Assembly (NCBI RefSeq): GCF_026385485.1
Contig: NZ_JANIDX010000004.1
Span: 1-64,000, forward strand
DNA from: Bombella pollinis
Lineage (GTDB): Bacteria; Pseudomonadota; Alphaproteobacteria; Acetobacterales; Acetobacteraceae
Length of the DNA stretch: 64,000 bases
Direction of reading: 5' to 3'
Shown: positions 53,938 through 62,497 of the stretch, in pieces
Position numbering within the stretch: position 1 is the stretch's first letter
Layout: each line of letters starts with the position of its first letter
Position numbers and translations under genes: made by a program
The notes under the pieces: model-generated
Told to the model about the DNA's origin: nothing
Databases searched by the model: none
Seen by the model: the letters and a program-made list of their open reading frames with translations, nothing else

Positions 53938-54294
53938 TTACCGGAGGAACCTCTTTAGCAATGCGCCACCAATCTCTTGGATAACATCTTGCTGAAGAGA
54001 CTTGCCGAAGTTTGCGACATCGCCGCCTTGCTCCCCAGAGCTTGCCCCGTCTGTCTTTTCACCAAGATGGCTAACAAGCCCAGCAAGCTGCCCCACAAGG
54101 TCGCCCGCATGGCCTTGACCATTTTGGAAGATGGAGGAAATTTTCTGGAGGCTCTCGGCCCATTCACCAGCTTGCGCATCGCCATTTTGGGAGGCTTCCT
54201 GCATTTGGCCGGTTAACCGGTCAATGAGTTGAAAAGCCTCTTGCGCTGTGTTGCGAAACTGCGTGTAGCTCCGCGTAATTTGTTCAATATCCAT
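53938..54294 (-). CDS. hypothetical protein
   Basis: A 118-residue protein not recognised. The N-terminal 60 residues look helical and polar (SYTQFRNTAQEAFQLIDRLT, Gln-rich), followed by a Gly/Ser/Asp-rich hinge (KTDGASSGEQGGD) and a final amphipathic helix ending in LLKRFLR. No signal peptide or membrane segment. Composition and codon use match neighbours, and it is flanked by its own terminator. A cytoplasmic or membrane-associated small protein is possible. Confidence 0.65.
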   Translation of the reverse strand: MDIEQITRSYTQFRNTAQEAFQLIDRLTGQMQEASQNGDAQAGEWAESLQKISSIFQNGQGHAGDLVGQLAGLVSHLGEKTDGASSGEQGGDVANFGKSLQQDVIQEIGGALLKRFLR

Positions 54295-54462
54295 AAGGGT
54301 CCAACCTTTTTAGAGATGTGACGTTTGAAGAAGCGGGCTCGCGGTAAATAATCTCTCAAGAGCTACTAGTTTTATAGGGATGGAGCAGCCCGAGGAGGGC
54401 GAGCCATTTATTCCGTCATTAGCATCTTGTGATAGCAGAAAGATAGTCCCATTTTAGGGGGC

Positions 54463-56598
54463 ATGGTAGTCTCATCCTCTCGTAAGAAGAAAAAACCTAT
54501 CGCCCCGCGTCAGACGGATTTTTTCCCTGAACGCCAACCGGCAAAGCCAAAGCTAAAGCGGCTTGTTGTGCAGTCGGACTATGAGCCTTCTGGTGATCAA
54601 CCCCAAGCGATTGCAAGTTTGGTAGAAGGGTTGGCCGCTGGAGAGCGGGACCAAGTGCTTATGGGCGTGACAGGCTCTGGTAAGACCTTCACCATGGCGA
54701 AGGTGATTGAGGCCGCCCAACGCCCTACGCTCATCATGGCCCCCAATAAGACCTTGGCCGCCCAGCTTTATAGCGAGATGAAGCAGTTTTTCCCCGATAA
54801 TGCGGTGGAATATTTCGTCTCCTACTATGATTATTACCAGCCAGAAGCTTACGTTCCGCGCTCAGATACGTTCATTGAGAAAGATAGCCAGCGTAATGAG
54901 CGCATCGACCGGATGCGCCATGCCGCCACACAAGCATTGTTGGAGCGCAATGATGTCATCATCGTAGCGTCTGTCTCTTGTATTTACGGTATTGGATCGC
55001 CCGAATCATATGCGCGGATGAAGATTCGCCTCGTGCCGGGGGAGATTATCGACCGTGACGACCTCATCCGTCATTTGGTGGAGCTGCAATATCAACGCAA
55101 TGACCTCGCTTTTGAGCGTGGAACCTTCCGTGTGCGGGGGGAGCAGGTGGATATTTTCCCCATCCAGAATGAGGATCGTGCTTGGCGTGTAATGCTCTTT
55201 GGTGATGAGGTGGAGAGTATTACAGAGTTCGACCCGTTAACAGGGGAGAAAACGGCAGAGTTGGAGGAGGTAAGCCTCTATGCCAGCTCTCATTACGTCA
55301 CGCCCCGGCCAACGCTGAATCAAGCGATGGTGAGCATCAAAGATGAGTTGCAAGAGCGGATTCGGTATTTCCAAAATGCGGGGAAACCGCTGGAGGAGGA
55401 GCGCATCCTCCAACGGACCAATTTTGACCTTGAAATGCTAGAGACAACAGGCGTGTGTAAGGGGATCGAGAATTACTCCCGCTATCTCTCTGGGCGTAGG
55501 CCCGGTGACCCGCCACCAACCCTCTTTGAATATCTCCCCGAAGATGCGTTGCTCATTGTTGATGAGAGCCATGTGGGCGTGCCGCAAATTGGTGGGATGG
55601 AGCGAGGCGACCGCGCACGGAAGGAAACGCTGGCGGATTTCGGCTTTCGTTTGCCATCATGTTTGGATAACCGGCCTTTATCTTTTTCGGAGTGGGATGC
55701 GTTCCGCCCGCAAAGTATCTTCGTTTCCGCCACGCCAGGGCCGTGGGAAATGGAACAAACAGAAGGGGCCTTTGCTGAGCAGATTATCCGCCCCACAGGC
55801 TTAACAGACCCGATAACCATCATCCGCCCGGTAGAAGGGCAGGTGGATGATTTGTTGCATGAGGCCAAAGCCACGATTGCCGAGAATGGTCGTGTTCTGG
55901 TCACAACCCTCACAAAACGCATGGCCGAGGATTTGACAGAATATCTCTCTGAACATGGCGTAAAGGTTCGCTATCTCCATTCCGATATTGATACGTTGGA
56001 GCGCATGGAGATTATTCGAGATTTGCGGTTAGGCGCGTTTGATGTGCTGGTGGGCATTAACCTCCTGCGGGAGGGGTTGGATATTCCCGAATGTGCCCTT
56101 GTGGCGATTCTTGATGCGGATAAAGAGGGCTTTTTGCGCTCGCGTACTTCGCTTGTGCAGACTATTGGCCGTGCCGCTCGTAACGTGAATGGCCGTGTCT
56201 TACTTTATGCGGATAAGGAGACCGATAGCCTACGTTATGCGATTGAGGAAACCGCCCGCCGCCGTGAGAAGCAAATGGCGTGGAATGAGGCCCACGGCAT
56301 CACCCCGCAAACTGTGCGAAGCCGTATTAGTGATACGCTCTTTCAAGAAGAAATCGCGGGCAAGGAGCCTTCTGCCGAGGCAGACCCACAGCTTACCCTT
56401 GATGAATTGCGTAAAAAGATGCGAGAAGCCGCAGCAGAGCTTGACTTCGAGCAAGCAGCGGCCTTTCGTGATGAGATTCACCGGCGGGAGGCAAGTGATA
56501 TTGGCTTGGTAGCTCCCCCCATGCCCGCCAAAGCCGCCCCCCAAGGGCCAGCCCGTAAGACGACCAAACGGACAAGCAAACGCAGAAAGAAGGATTAG
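54463..56598 (+). CDS. uvrB: excinuclease ABC subunit B
   Basis: A 711-residue damage-recognition helicase of nucleotide excision repair. Walker A is GVTGSGKTF, the beta-hairpin region has YYDYYQPEAYVPRSDTFIEK, helicase motifs include DESHVG and QTIGRAARN, and a C-terminal UVR motif (LRKKMREAAAELDFEQAAAF) binds UvrC. A Lys/Arg-rich tail follows. No alphaproteobacterial LexA box (GTTC-N7-GTTC) is visible upstream. Confidence 0.97.
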   Translation: MVVSSSRKKKKPIAPRQTDFFPERQPAKPKLKRLVVQSDYEPSGDQPQAIASLVEGLAAGERDQVLMGVTGSGKTFTMAKVIEAAQRPTLIMAPNKTLAAQLYSEMKQFFPDNAVEYFVSYYDYYQPEAYVPRSDTFIEKDSQRNERIDRMRHAATQALLERNDVIIVASVSCIYGIGSPESYARMKIRLVPGEIIDRDDLIRHLVELQYQRNDLAFERGTFRVRGEQVDIFPIQNEDRAWRVMLFGDEVESITEFDPLTGEKTAELEEVSLYASSHYVTPRPTLNQAMVSIKDELQERIRYFQNAGKPLEEERILQRTNFDLEMLETTGVCKGIENYSRYLSGRRPGDPPPTLFEYLPEDALLIVDESHVGVPQIGGMERGDRARKETLADFGFRLPSCLDNRPLSFSEWDAFRPQSIFVSATPGPWEMEQTEGAFAEQIIRPTGLTDPITIIRPVEGQVDDLLHEAKATIAENGRVLVTTLTKRMAEDLTEYLSEHGVKVRYLHSDIDTLERMEIIRDLRLGAFDVLVGINLLREGLDIPECALVAILDADKEGFLRSRTSLVQTIGRAARNVNGRVLLYADKETDSLRYAIEETARRREKQMAWNEAHGITPQTVRSRISDTLFQEEIAGKEPSAEADPQLTLDELRKKMREAAAELDFEQAAAFRDEIHRREASDIGLVAPPMPAKAAPQGPARKTTKRTSKRRKKD

Positions 56599-56600
56599 CC

Positions 56601-57506
56601 ATGTTAACCCTAAAGAGAGACGAGCAGAGCCTTACTATCCTGCCTGATGTCGGGGCCGCTTTGGTGCAATGGCAGGTGCGGGGGCATGATATTCTTCGCC
56701 CTGTCGCTAATGAGGCTTTACGCGGGCAAAAGGGTATAGCGGTGGGGGCTTACCCGCTTCTGCCTTATGTGAATCGTCTTGCGAAGGGGCAATTCGCTTT
56801 TGGGGGGGAGGCGCATCAGCTTGCTTTGAATATGGAAGGCTGCCCTCATTCTATCCACGGTAATGGGTGGGAGCATGAATGGCAGGTCTCTCATAAGACG
56901 GAGAGCCACGCTATTTTGACCTTCGAACATAAACCAGAGGATGAAGCGGCGAAGCGGGAATGGCCTTACGCGTATCGGGCTGTCATCTCGTATGAGTTAC
57001 GCGCTGATGGGCTGCATATCTCTTTAGTGATGAAGAATTGCGATGAGCGTGACCAGCCTGTAGGGTTTGGCTTTCATCCCTTCTTCCATGCAACAGAGGC
57101 AGCCCGTTTAACCTTTAACGCGGCCTCCGTGTGGTTGACGGATAAGACAGGCCTGCCAGAGACGCAAAAAGCCTGCGAGGGGGAGTGGGATTTCTCCAAA
57201 GGGCAGGCTTTGGCAGGGCGCGTGTTGGATAACGGTTTTGCAGGCTTTACCGGTTCTGCGCTTTTGGAGCCATCCCCTACAATTCCGTCTGTGACGATAA
57301 AGGCGGATGGAATATTCTCTCATCTGGTGGTGTTCTCCCAACTCGCTGATGACTATGTGGCTATTGAGCCTGTAACGAGCATGACGGACGCGCTTAATCG
57401 GCCTGATAGTGCAGGGCGGGGCGTACATGTTCTTGCGCCGGGGCAAAGCTGTGGGGGGATGCTGCATCTCCATGTTGAGGCCCCACGCCGCCCGGCAGAA
57501 GGCTAG
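56601..57506 (+). CDS. aldose 1-epimerase
   Basis: A 301-residue galactose mutarotase-like beta-sandwich interconverting alpha and beta anomers of aldoses. Catalytic His and Glu candidates are in GFGFHPFFHATE and VAIEPVTSMTDALN, with HSIHGNGWEHEW earlier. AGAAGGA at the end of uvrB serves as the ribosome site, 2 bases after that gene. Some homologues act on sugar phosphates, so the substrate is open. Confidence 0.87.
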   Translation: MLTLKRDEQSLTILPDVGAALVQWQVRGHDILRPVANEALRGQKGIAVGAYPLLPYVNRLAKGQFAFGGEAHQLALNMEGCPHSIHGNGWEHEWQVSHKTESHAILTFEHKPEDEAAKREWPYAYRAVISYELRADGLHISLVMKNCDERDQPVGFGFHPFFHATEAARLTFNAASVWLTDKTGLPETQKACEGEWDFSKGQALAGRVLDNGFAGFTGSALLEPSPTIPSVTIKADGIFSHLVVFSQLADDYVAIEPVTSMTDALNRPDSAGRGVHVLAPGQSCGGMLHLHVEAPRRPAEG

Positions 57507-57511
57507 GCTGT

Positions 57512-58012
57512 ATGGCTGGTGAGAAGATTGCGCTGCATCGTTATCTCTCCCCTCAAGGGGCTGCGCGGATGCGGGCGGAGCTTAAAGAGCTAACCCAAAA
57601 GGAACGCCCGCAGGTTGTGGAGATTGTCTCTTGGGCGGCGAGTAATGGGGATCGCTCCGAGAATGCGGATTATCAATATGGTAAACGCCGCCTCCGCGAG
57701 ATTGACCGGCGCATCCGCTTCCTAACCAAAAGGCTGGATCAGGCCGTGATTGTGGACCCCGCCGCGCAGACCAATCGCCAGCGTGTCTTTTTTGGGGCTA
57801 CTGTATGTTACGCTGATGAGGAGGACCGCCATTATACGGTGACCATCCTCGGTGTGGATGAAGCGCGGTTGGAGCATGGGGAGATTAGCCTGCAAGCCCC
57901 TGCTGCACGGGCCTTGATGAAGGCGGCTGTGCATGATGAAGTGACTATGCACACCCCCTCTGGCCCTGTATTGGTAGAGGTCCTATCTATCACCTATCCT
58001 CATCCGGCTTAA
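57512..58012 (+). CDS. greB: transcription elongation factor GreB
   Basis: A 166-residue Gre factor that rescues backtracked RNA polymerase. The N-terminal coiled coil carries the acidic tip SNGDRSENADYQYGKRRLRE and the C-terminal FKBP-like domain the VVDPA...VFFGATVCYADEE region. YGKRRLREID favours GreB over GreA. It follows the aldose epimerase by 5 bases. Confidence 0.9.
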   Translation: MAGEKIALHRYLSPQGAARMRAELKELTQKERPQVVEIVSWAASNGDRSENADYQYGKRRLREIDRRIRFLTKRLDQAVIVDPAAQTNRQRVFFGATVCYADEEDRHYTVTILGVDEARLEHGEISLQAPAARALMKAAVHDEVTMHTPSGPVLVEVLSITYPHPA

Positions 58013-58074
58013 GTCCGGCCTAAGAGAGCCATCTGGCTTGCGCCTTTGTGACCTGCTTTGCGGAGTAATAAGTT

Positions 58075-59061
58075 ATGGTGTCGTTATCATCGTCCTCATG
58101 CCGTGTGGCTGTGCAGATGGACCCGTTGGAGGAGATTAATATTGATGGCGATTCCACCTTCGCATTGATGTTAGAAGCCCAACGGCGTGGTCATGAGCTT
58201 TATGTCTATCATCCCACCACATTGTCTTTATTGGAGGGGAAGGGCACCTCAAGCCGCCTCCAAGCGCGGGGATGTAAGGTGAGTGTCCAGCGTAAAAAGG
58301 GGGACCATGCGGCTTTTGGCCCAGAGGAGGTATTAGACCTCGGCAGTTTTGATGTCATTCTCATGCGGCAAGACCCGCCTTTTGATATGGGCTATATCAC
58401 AGCGACCCATATGTTAGAGCATATTCATGGCACAGGGCCGGGGCGGGCATTGGTGGTGAATGACCCTATCTCGGTGCGCAATGCGCCAGAGAAGTTGCTG
58501 GTCACGCATTTTCCCCAGCTTATGCCGCCAACCTTGGTTACATGGGATAAGGAGGCGATTGCCGCTTTCCGCCAGACGCATAAGGACATTATCCTCAAGC
58601 CTCTGTACGGCAATGGTGGGGTGGGCATCTTTCGGGTGAAGGAGGATGATGAGAACTTCTCATCCCTTTTGGAGATGCACTTCTCTCGCTCGCGTGAGCC
58701 TTTAATGGTGCAGCGTTACGAACCTGCTGTGCGGTTAGGCGATAAGCGCATCATCCTTGTAGATGGGGAGCCGATTGGGGCGATCAACCGCGTGCCAGCC
58801 CAGGGTGATGCGCGCTCTAACATGCATGTCGGTGGTCGTGCCGAGCGTGTGGCCCTGACAGCGCGGGATAAGGAGATCTGCAAAGCGATTGGTCCTTACC
58901 TTAAAGAGCACGGGCTTATCTTCACCGGCATTGATGTGATTGGCGATTGGCTGACAGAGATCAACGTCACGTCCCCAACAGGTCTGCAAGAGCTGGATCG
59001 CTTTGATGGCATTAATAGTGCTGGGTTAATTTGGGAGTGTATTGAGGGGCGTCTAGCCTGA
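58075..59061 (+). CDS. gshB: glutathione synthetase
   Basis: A 328-residue ATP-grasp enzyme joining gamma-glutamylcysteine and glycine. Features include VAVQMDPLEEINIDGDSTFA, RQDPPFDMGYITATHMLE, LKPLYGNGGVGIFRV and NVTSPTGLQELDR. GGAG lies before the ATG. It supplies glutathione for GloA (27414). Confidence 0.95.
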   Translation: MVSLSSSSCRVAVQMDPLEEINIDGDSTFALMLEAQRRGHELYVYHPTTLSLLEGKGTSSRLQARGCKVSVQRKKGDHAAFGPEEVLDLGSFDVILMRQDPPFDMGYITATHMLEHIHGTGPGRALVVNDPISVRNAPEKLLVTHFPQLMPPTLVTWDKEAIAAFRQTHKDIILKPLYGNGGVGIFRVKEDDENFSSLLEMHFSRSREPLMVQRYEPAVRLGDKRIILVDGEPIGAINRVPAQGDARSNMHVGGRAERVALTARDKEICKAIGPYLKEHGLIFTGIDVIGDWLTEINVTSPTGLQELDRFDGINSAGLIWECIEGRLA

Positions 59062-59073
59062 CCTCTTTATACC

Positions 59074-59388
59074 CTATGACTGGTGCGGGGGAGGTGGAGC
59101 ATCACCCTCCGCACCATGCTTCTGCATCTGTTGAGGCGATGGCTCTGTGTTTTCCCCTTCTTCTGCTTGTGAGGGCTTTTTAGAGGGGTGGAGATTTTCG
59201 CGGAAGGGGACGGCTATACCGTCAGAGAAATAGCCGTCCTTTATGTCGATACTTTTAGGCATTTTATCGCGCGTAAAACGGTTAATCGCCCAGGGGATGA
59301 GTTTCTCTTTATAATAAACGAGATACAGGCTTACCCATGTAAGCAGGCAGAGCAGAGCAAGAATGAGGTTAAGATGCTTCATCCTCAT
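59074..59388 (-). CDS. small single-pass membrane protein, unknown function
   Basis: A 104-residue protein not recognised. One membrane segment near the N-terminus (LNLILALLCLLTWVSLYLVYY) is followed by a soluble domain (INRFTRDKMPKSIDIKDGYF) and a Pro/Ser/Glu-rich tail. ATG 59388 has GAGGCAGGA upstream and is preferred to the longer frame from 59418. It converges on gshB and is divergent from the methyltransferase gene. Confidence 0.6.
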   Translation of the reverse strand: MRMKHLNLILALLCLLTWVSLYLVYYKEKLIPWAINRFTRDKMPKSIDIKDGYFSDGIAVPFRENLHPSKKPSQAEEGENTEPSPQQMQKHGAEGDAPPPPHQS

Positions 59389-59498
59389 AGTCCTGCCTCT
59401 TAGACCAAGGCGATGCAAGGCAGATACGCAATTTTTTTTACATTATACTGCTCCGTGACCTTGTCATCTAAGGGTGATGAGAGGCAAGAAGGAGGCGA

Positions 59499-59514
59499 AC
59501 TGACTGGTGTCAGT
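59499..59514 (+). promoter_or_regulatory. inverted repeat in the pmtA leader
   Basis: ACTGAC-TGGT-GTCAGT is a perfect 6-bp inverted repeat 57 bases before the methyltransferase start. It may be an operator or the first hairpin of a structured leader. Confidence 0.35.
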
Positions 59515-59524
59515 AGCGATTATG

Positions 59525-59569
59525 CTCCCCGCTTTAATTGGGGGCAGACTGTTGAGGCTGCGTTTTTTT
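59525..59569 (+). promoter_or_regulatory. candidate attenuator before pmtA
   Basis: CTCCCC (59525-59530) can pair with GGGGG (59540-59544), and GCAGaCT (59544-59550) with AGgCTGC (59555-59561) over loop GTTG. The second hairpin is followed by G and seven T (59563-59569), then C and the ATG at 59571. The two hairpins share G59544, so they may compete. The second is terminator-like and contains the only ribosome-site candidate (GAGG, 59554-59557). Confidence 0.45.
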
Positions 59570-59570
59570 C

Positions 59571-60230
59571 ATGGTGTCTTCCCCTAACCCTCGTTCTTCT
59601 CTTGATGCAGATAGTGTGCGTGAGGCGTATCGCCGTTGGGCACGGATGTATGACAAAGTCTTTGGTGGTGTCTCTGCCTTTGGGCGGCGGCGGGCTGTAG
59701 CCGCGGTGAATGCCCTATCGGGAGAGCGCGTGCTGGAGGTTGGTGTTGGTACCGGGCTTGCTTTGCCCTCTTATCGGGCTGAAAAACGCATTACAGGAAT
59801 CGATCTTTCAGAAGATATGCTGGCCTTAGCCAAAGAGCGCGTAAAGCGCGATGGCCTGCGTAATATTGATGAACTTTTGGTGATGGATGCAGAGCAAACA
59901 AGCTTTGCTGATAATAGTTTTGACATCGCCGTAGGGATGTTTGTGGCCTCTGTGGTGCCGCATCCTGACCGCCTGTTGGCTGAGCTAAAACGGGTGGTAA
60001 AGCCGGGGGGGCATATCCTTTTTGTCAACCACTTCCTAGCCCGGGGGGGGATTCGTTTGCATGTGGAGCGTGTGATGGCACGGGCCTCGCGTGCGCTAGG
60101 TTGGCATCCTGATTTTGCGATTGAATCACTCCTGCCCCCGGAGGATTTAGCGCGTGCGACGATTACACCTGTTCCTCCAGCGGGGTTGTTTACCCTCGTG
60201 ACATTGCCGCCAGAGCCGTCTAAAGAATAA
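59571..60230 (+). CDS. pmtA: PmtA-like phospholipid N-methyltransferase
   Basis: A 219-residue class I SAM methyltransferase closest in pattern to the Rhodobacter-type PmtA that methylates phosphatidylethanolamine towards phosphatidylcholine. The SAM motif is VLEVGVGTG, then ITGIDLSEDMLALAKERV, and FDIAVGMFVASVVPHPDRL; an amphipathic start (YRRWARMYDKVFGGVSAFGR) fits a membrane-surface enzyme. Phosphatidylcholine is common in acetic acid bacteria. Other substrates cannot be excluded. Confidence 0.75.
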   Translation: MVSSPNPRSSLDADSVREAYRRWARMYDKVFGGVSAFGRRRAVAAVNALSGERVLEVGVGTGLALPSYRAEKRITGIDLSEDMLALAKERVKRDGLRNIDELLVMDAEQTSFADNSFDIAVGMFVASVVPHPDRLLAELKRVVKPGGHILFVNHFLARGGIRLHVERVMARASRALGWHPDFAIESLLPPEDLARATITPVPPAGLFTLVTLPPEPSKE

Positions 60231-60236
60231 GGTCTT

Positions 60237-60254
60237 CCATCCGTTTAAGGATGG
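60237..60254 (+). promoter_or_regulatory. hairpin over the ribosome site of the oxidase-like gene
   Basis: CCATCC (60237-60242) and GGATGG (60249-60254) form a perfect 6-bp stem. The 3' arm (AAGGATGG) is the best ribosome-site candidate for the TTG start at 60265, so translation may be damped. It could also be a weak terminator of pmtA. Confidence 0.35.
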
Positions 60255-60264
60255 TTAGATTGGA

Positions 60265-61524
60265 TTGAGACAAGAACAAACTGGCATCAAAGACGTGACT
60301 GCAAGGCCCTTATTTCATAAAACATCCTCCGTTCCAGCGTATCAAGGGGGCGGGGCGTTCTTCCTATTGGCATTTTTTGCGGGCATGTTAGGGGGAATGT
60401 TAGGGCTGCCTTTCCTCCATGTGCAACCCTCTGCTGGTGTTGTGGTGGCTCATGCGTTGTTGATGACGCTTTATGTCGTCTGCCCTGTGATGTTGGGGGG
60501 CATGGCGCAATGGTTTCTCCCCAAGCTGTTAAAGGGTGAGGGGATGGCCCTCCCCACTGCCTCTCACGCCGGGTTTGTGCTTTTAGCTGTCGGTGTGTTT
60601 TTGCTGCCTGTTATGCCCTATGGGGGGTTAGCCCTTTGGGCCTTGGGGATGTTGGCTTTGGCCGTCAATGTTCTCGCCACAATATTGGAGATGCGCTCTA
60701 TCACCTTTCGGGCGTTTCCTCCCCTCATTTGGACTTTTGTGGGGAGTGCTTTGTCCGTTCTCATCGTAGCACCGGTTCTTTTGGCTTTCCTCGTGCGTAG
60801 TGGCTTTGCGGGTGGTGGGGCAACAGCTTTGCTGGCAGTCCTGCATGGTGGGGTCGAGATGAGCTTGCTGAGCATTCCTTCTTTAGGGATTATTGTTGCA
60901 GCCCTGCTCCCTGCCAAAGCGGAACGTGGCATGGTCGTACGATGCGCCCCTTATGCTTTTGGGGTGATGGGGCTTGTGCCTGTTTTATGCTGGGCAGACC
61001 ATCTATTTGGGGGGCTATCCTCCACGGCGTATAGGGTCGGGCTTGTGGTGGGGCTCGCGATGCCCTGCTTGGCTCTTTTAGGAGCGTTTCTAGTTGATAT
61101 GTGGCGCGCACGTTTGCCATCCGGCCCTGTGGCAAGCTGGGCCTCTGGTGGTTTGGTGTTGCTTTTAGCGGGCTGGATTTTGATGGTGTTGGGGGATGTG
61201 CAGTCACTCCCCTTTGGGCTTTCAGGCGCGGCGAGCCATCAATTAGTTATGTTTGGCAGCTTATTGGCATTAGGCGCGGCATTTTATGCGTGGTGCTCTA
61301 CGGGGTTGGCTCAGCATAATAAAGGGCTGGCCTTTTTTGGCTCCCTTCATGCTTTTGTGACATTTATAGGGGCGGTCTGCTCGGTCATGCCGCAGCTTGC
61401 CCTCCCCGCGGTTATCTTGATGACGGCGAGTCTGGTCATGTTCGGCTTGGTCGCAGGGCGGCTCTGGTACGCTCTGTTAGTGGCGCGTGCCAACATTAGA
61501 GCCGAGCTTGAGTGTAAAGGGTAA
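60265..61524 (+). CDS. degenerate heme-copper oxidase subunit I (CtaD-like) membrane protein
   Basis: A 419-residue polytopic membrane protein, about 11-12 segments, clearly related to cytochrome c oxidase subunit I but 100 or more residues shorter. Aligned landmarks: helix II AHALLMTLYVVCPVMLGG (H63, low-spin heme), the NVLATILEMR region of helix V, helix VI HGGVE for HPEVY (H194 kept, Tyr to E198), helix VII WADHLF for WAHHMF (D245, H246), PCLAL for PTGIK (K-channel Lys lost), helix X ASHQL for HFHYV (A323 at the a3 His, H325 low-spin His kept). The oxygen-reducing centre is therefore absent, but one bis-His heme could remain. The start is TTG 60265. It precedes ctaB by 7 bases. Confidence 0.8.
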   Translation: MRQEQTGIKDVTARPLFHKTSSVPAYQGGGAFFLLAFFAGMLGGMLGLPFLHVQPSAGVVVAHALLMTLYVVCPVMLGGMAQWFLPKLLKGEGMALPTASHAGFVLLAVGVFLLPVMPYGGLALWALGMLALAVNVLATILEMRSITFRAFPPLIWTFVGSALSVLIVAPVLLAFLVRSGFAGGGATALLAVLHGGVEMSLLSIPSLGIIVAALLPAKAERGMVVRCAPYAFGVMGLVPVLCWADHLFGGLSSTAYRVGLVVGLAMPCLALLGAFLVDMWRARLPSGPVASWASGGLVLLLAGWILMVLGDVQSLPFGLSGAASHQLVMFGSLLALGAAFYAWCSTGLAQHNKGLAFFGSLHAFVTFIGAVCSVMPQLALPAVILMTASLVMFGLVAGRLWYALLVARANIRAELECKG

Positions 61525-61531
61525 TCGCATC

Positions 61532-62497
61532 ATGCAGGCATCATCCACACCATCCTCATCGCTACTAACGCGGTTTATGGCTATGCTGCGTGTAGAGGGA
61601 CAAAATGGTGATGCCGCCTTGCAAGATTGGATCGCCTTGCTCAAACCGCGGGTGATTTCGCTGGTTGTATTTACGGGGCTTGCAGGCATGGCCGTGGCCC
61701 CTAAATGGCCGTCTATCCCCGTTGGTCTTGTTATCATTGCTTGTATTTGCATCGGGGCTGGGGCGGCTGGGGCCATCAATATGTGGTATGACCGCGATAT
61801 TGATGCGATTATGAAGCGTACGCAGGTTCGCCCTGTGCCAGGCGGGCGTGTAGAGCCGACGAGCGCGCTGGTTTATGCCGTGATTCTCTCCGTGGCGTCG
61901 GTTGTGGTGCTGTGGTTGGCGACAAACCTGCTCGCAGCGGGGATTTTGGCGTTCTCCATCTTCTTTTACGGCGTGATTTATACGATGTGGCTTAAGCGTA
62001 GCACGCCGCAGAATATTGTGATTGGTGGGGCGGCGGGGGCTTTCCCCCCCATGATAGGCTGGGCTGCGAGCATGGGCTCGCTAGATGTGTTGCCTGTAGT
62101 GATGTTCGCGATTGTCTTTTTATGGACGCCGCCGCATTTTTGGTCTCTCTCCCTTTATGCGTGTAAGGATTATGAGAGTGCGGGCATCCCCATGTTGCCA
62201 GTCGTAAAAGGTGCACGCCATACGCGCTGGCAGATTGTCATTTATACTGTGATTTTAACCCTTGTCTCGCTCGTGCCGAGTGTGGTGGGTCAATGTGGTT
62301 GGTTCTACACAGTTTGCACCAGCCTGTTAGACCTCGGCTTTATCTATTACGGGCTGCGCGTTCTCTGTGATAAGCAAGATGATAAGGGTAACAGCCTGAC
62401 AAAGGATAAACCAGCTCGCTACGCTTTTCGCTACTCGCTGGCATATCTCTTTTTTCTATTTTGTGGTCTATTGATTGATAGGGTTCTTCTGATATGA
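61532..62497 (+). CDS. ctaB: protoheme IX farnesyltransferase (heme O synthase)
   Basis: A 321-residue UbiA-superfamily prenyltransferase converting heme B to heme O. The Asp-rich motif is NMWYDRDIDAIMKRTQVRPV, with YTMWLKRSTPQNIVIGGAAG and FLWTPPHFWSLSLY later. ATG 61532 is preferred to the longer frame at 61487, which overlaps the upstream gene. Heme O is needed for the cytochrome bo3 ubiquinol oxidase of acetic acid bacteria, so the gene can be essential even without cytochrome c oxidase. Confidence 0.94.
   Translation: MQASSTPSSSLLTRFMAMLRVEGQNGDAALQDWIALLKPRVISLVVFTGLAGMAVAPKWPSIPVGLVIIACICIGAGAAGAINMWYDRDIDAIMKRTQVRPVPGGRVEPTSALVYAVILSVASVVVLWLATNLLAAGILAFSIFFYGVIYTMWLKRSTPQNIVIGGAAGAFPPMIGWAASMGSLDVLPVVMFAIVFLWTPPHFWSLSLYACKDYESAGIPMLPVVKGARHTRWQIVIYTVILTLVSLVPSVVGQCGWFYTVCTSLLDLGFIYYGLRVLCDKQDDKGNSLTKDKPARYAFRYSLAYLFFLFCGLLIDRVLLI

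Noticed and set aside
54295..54462. Search for a LexA box before uvrB
   Set aside because: No GTTC-N7-GTTC or close variant is present in the 168-base gap.
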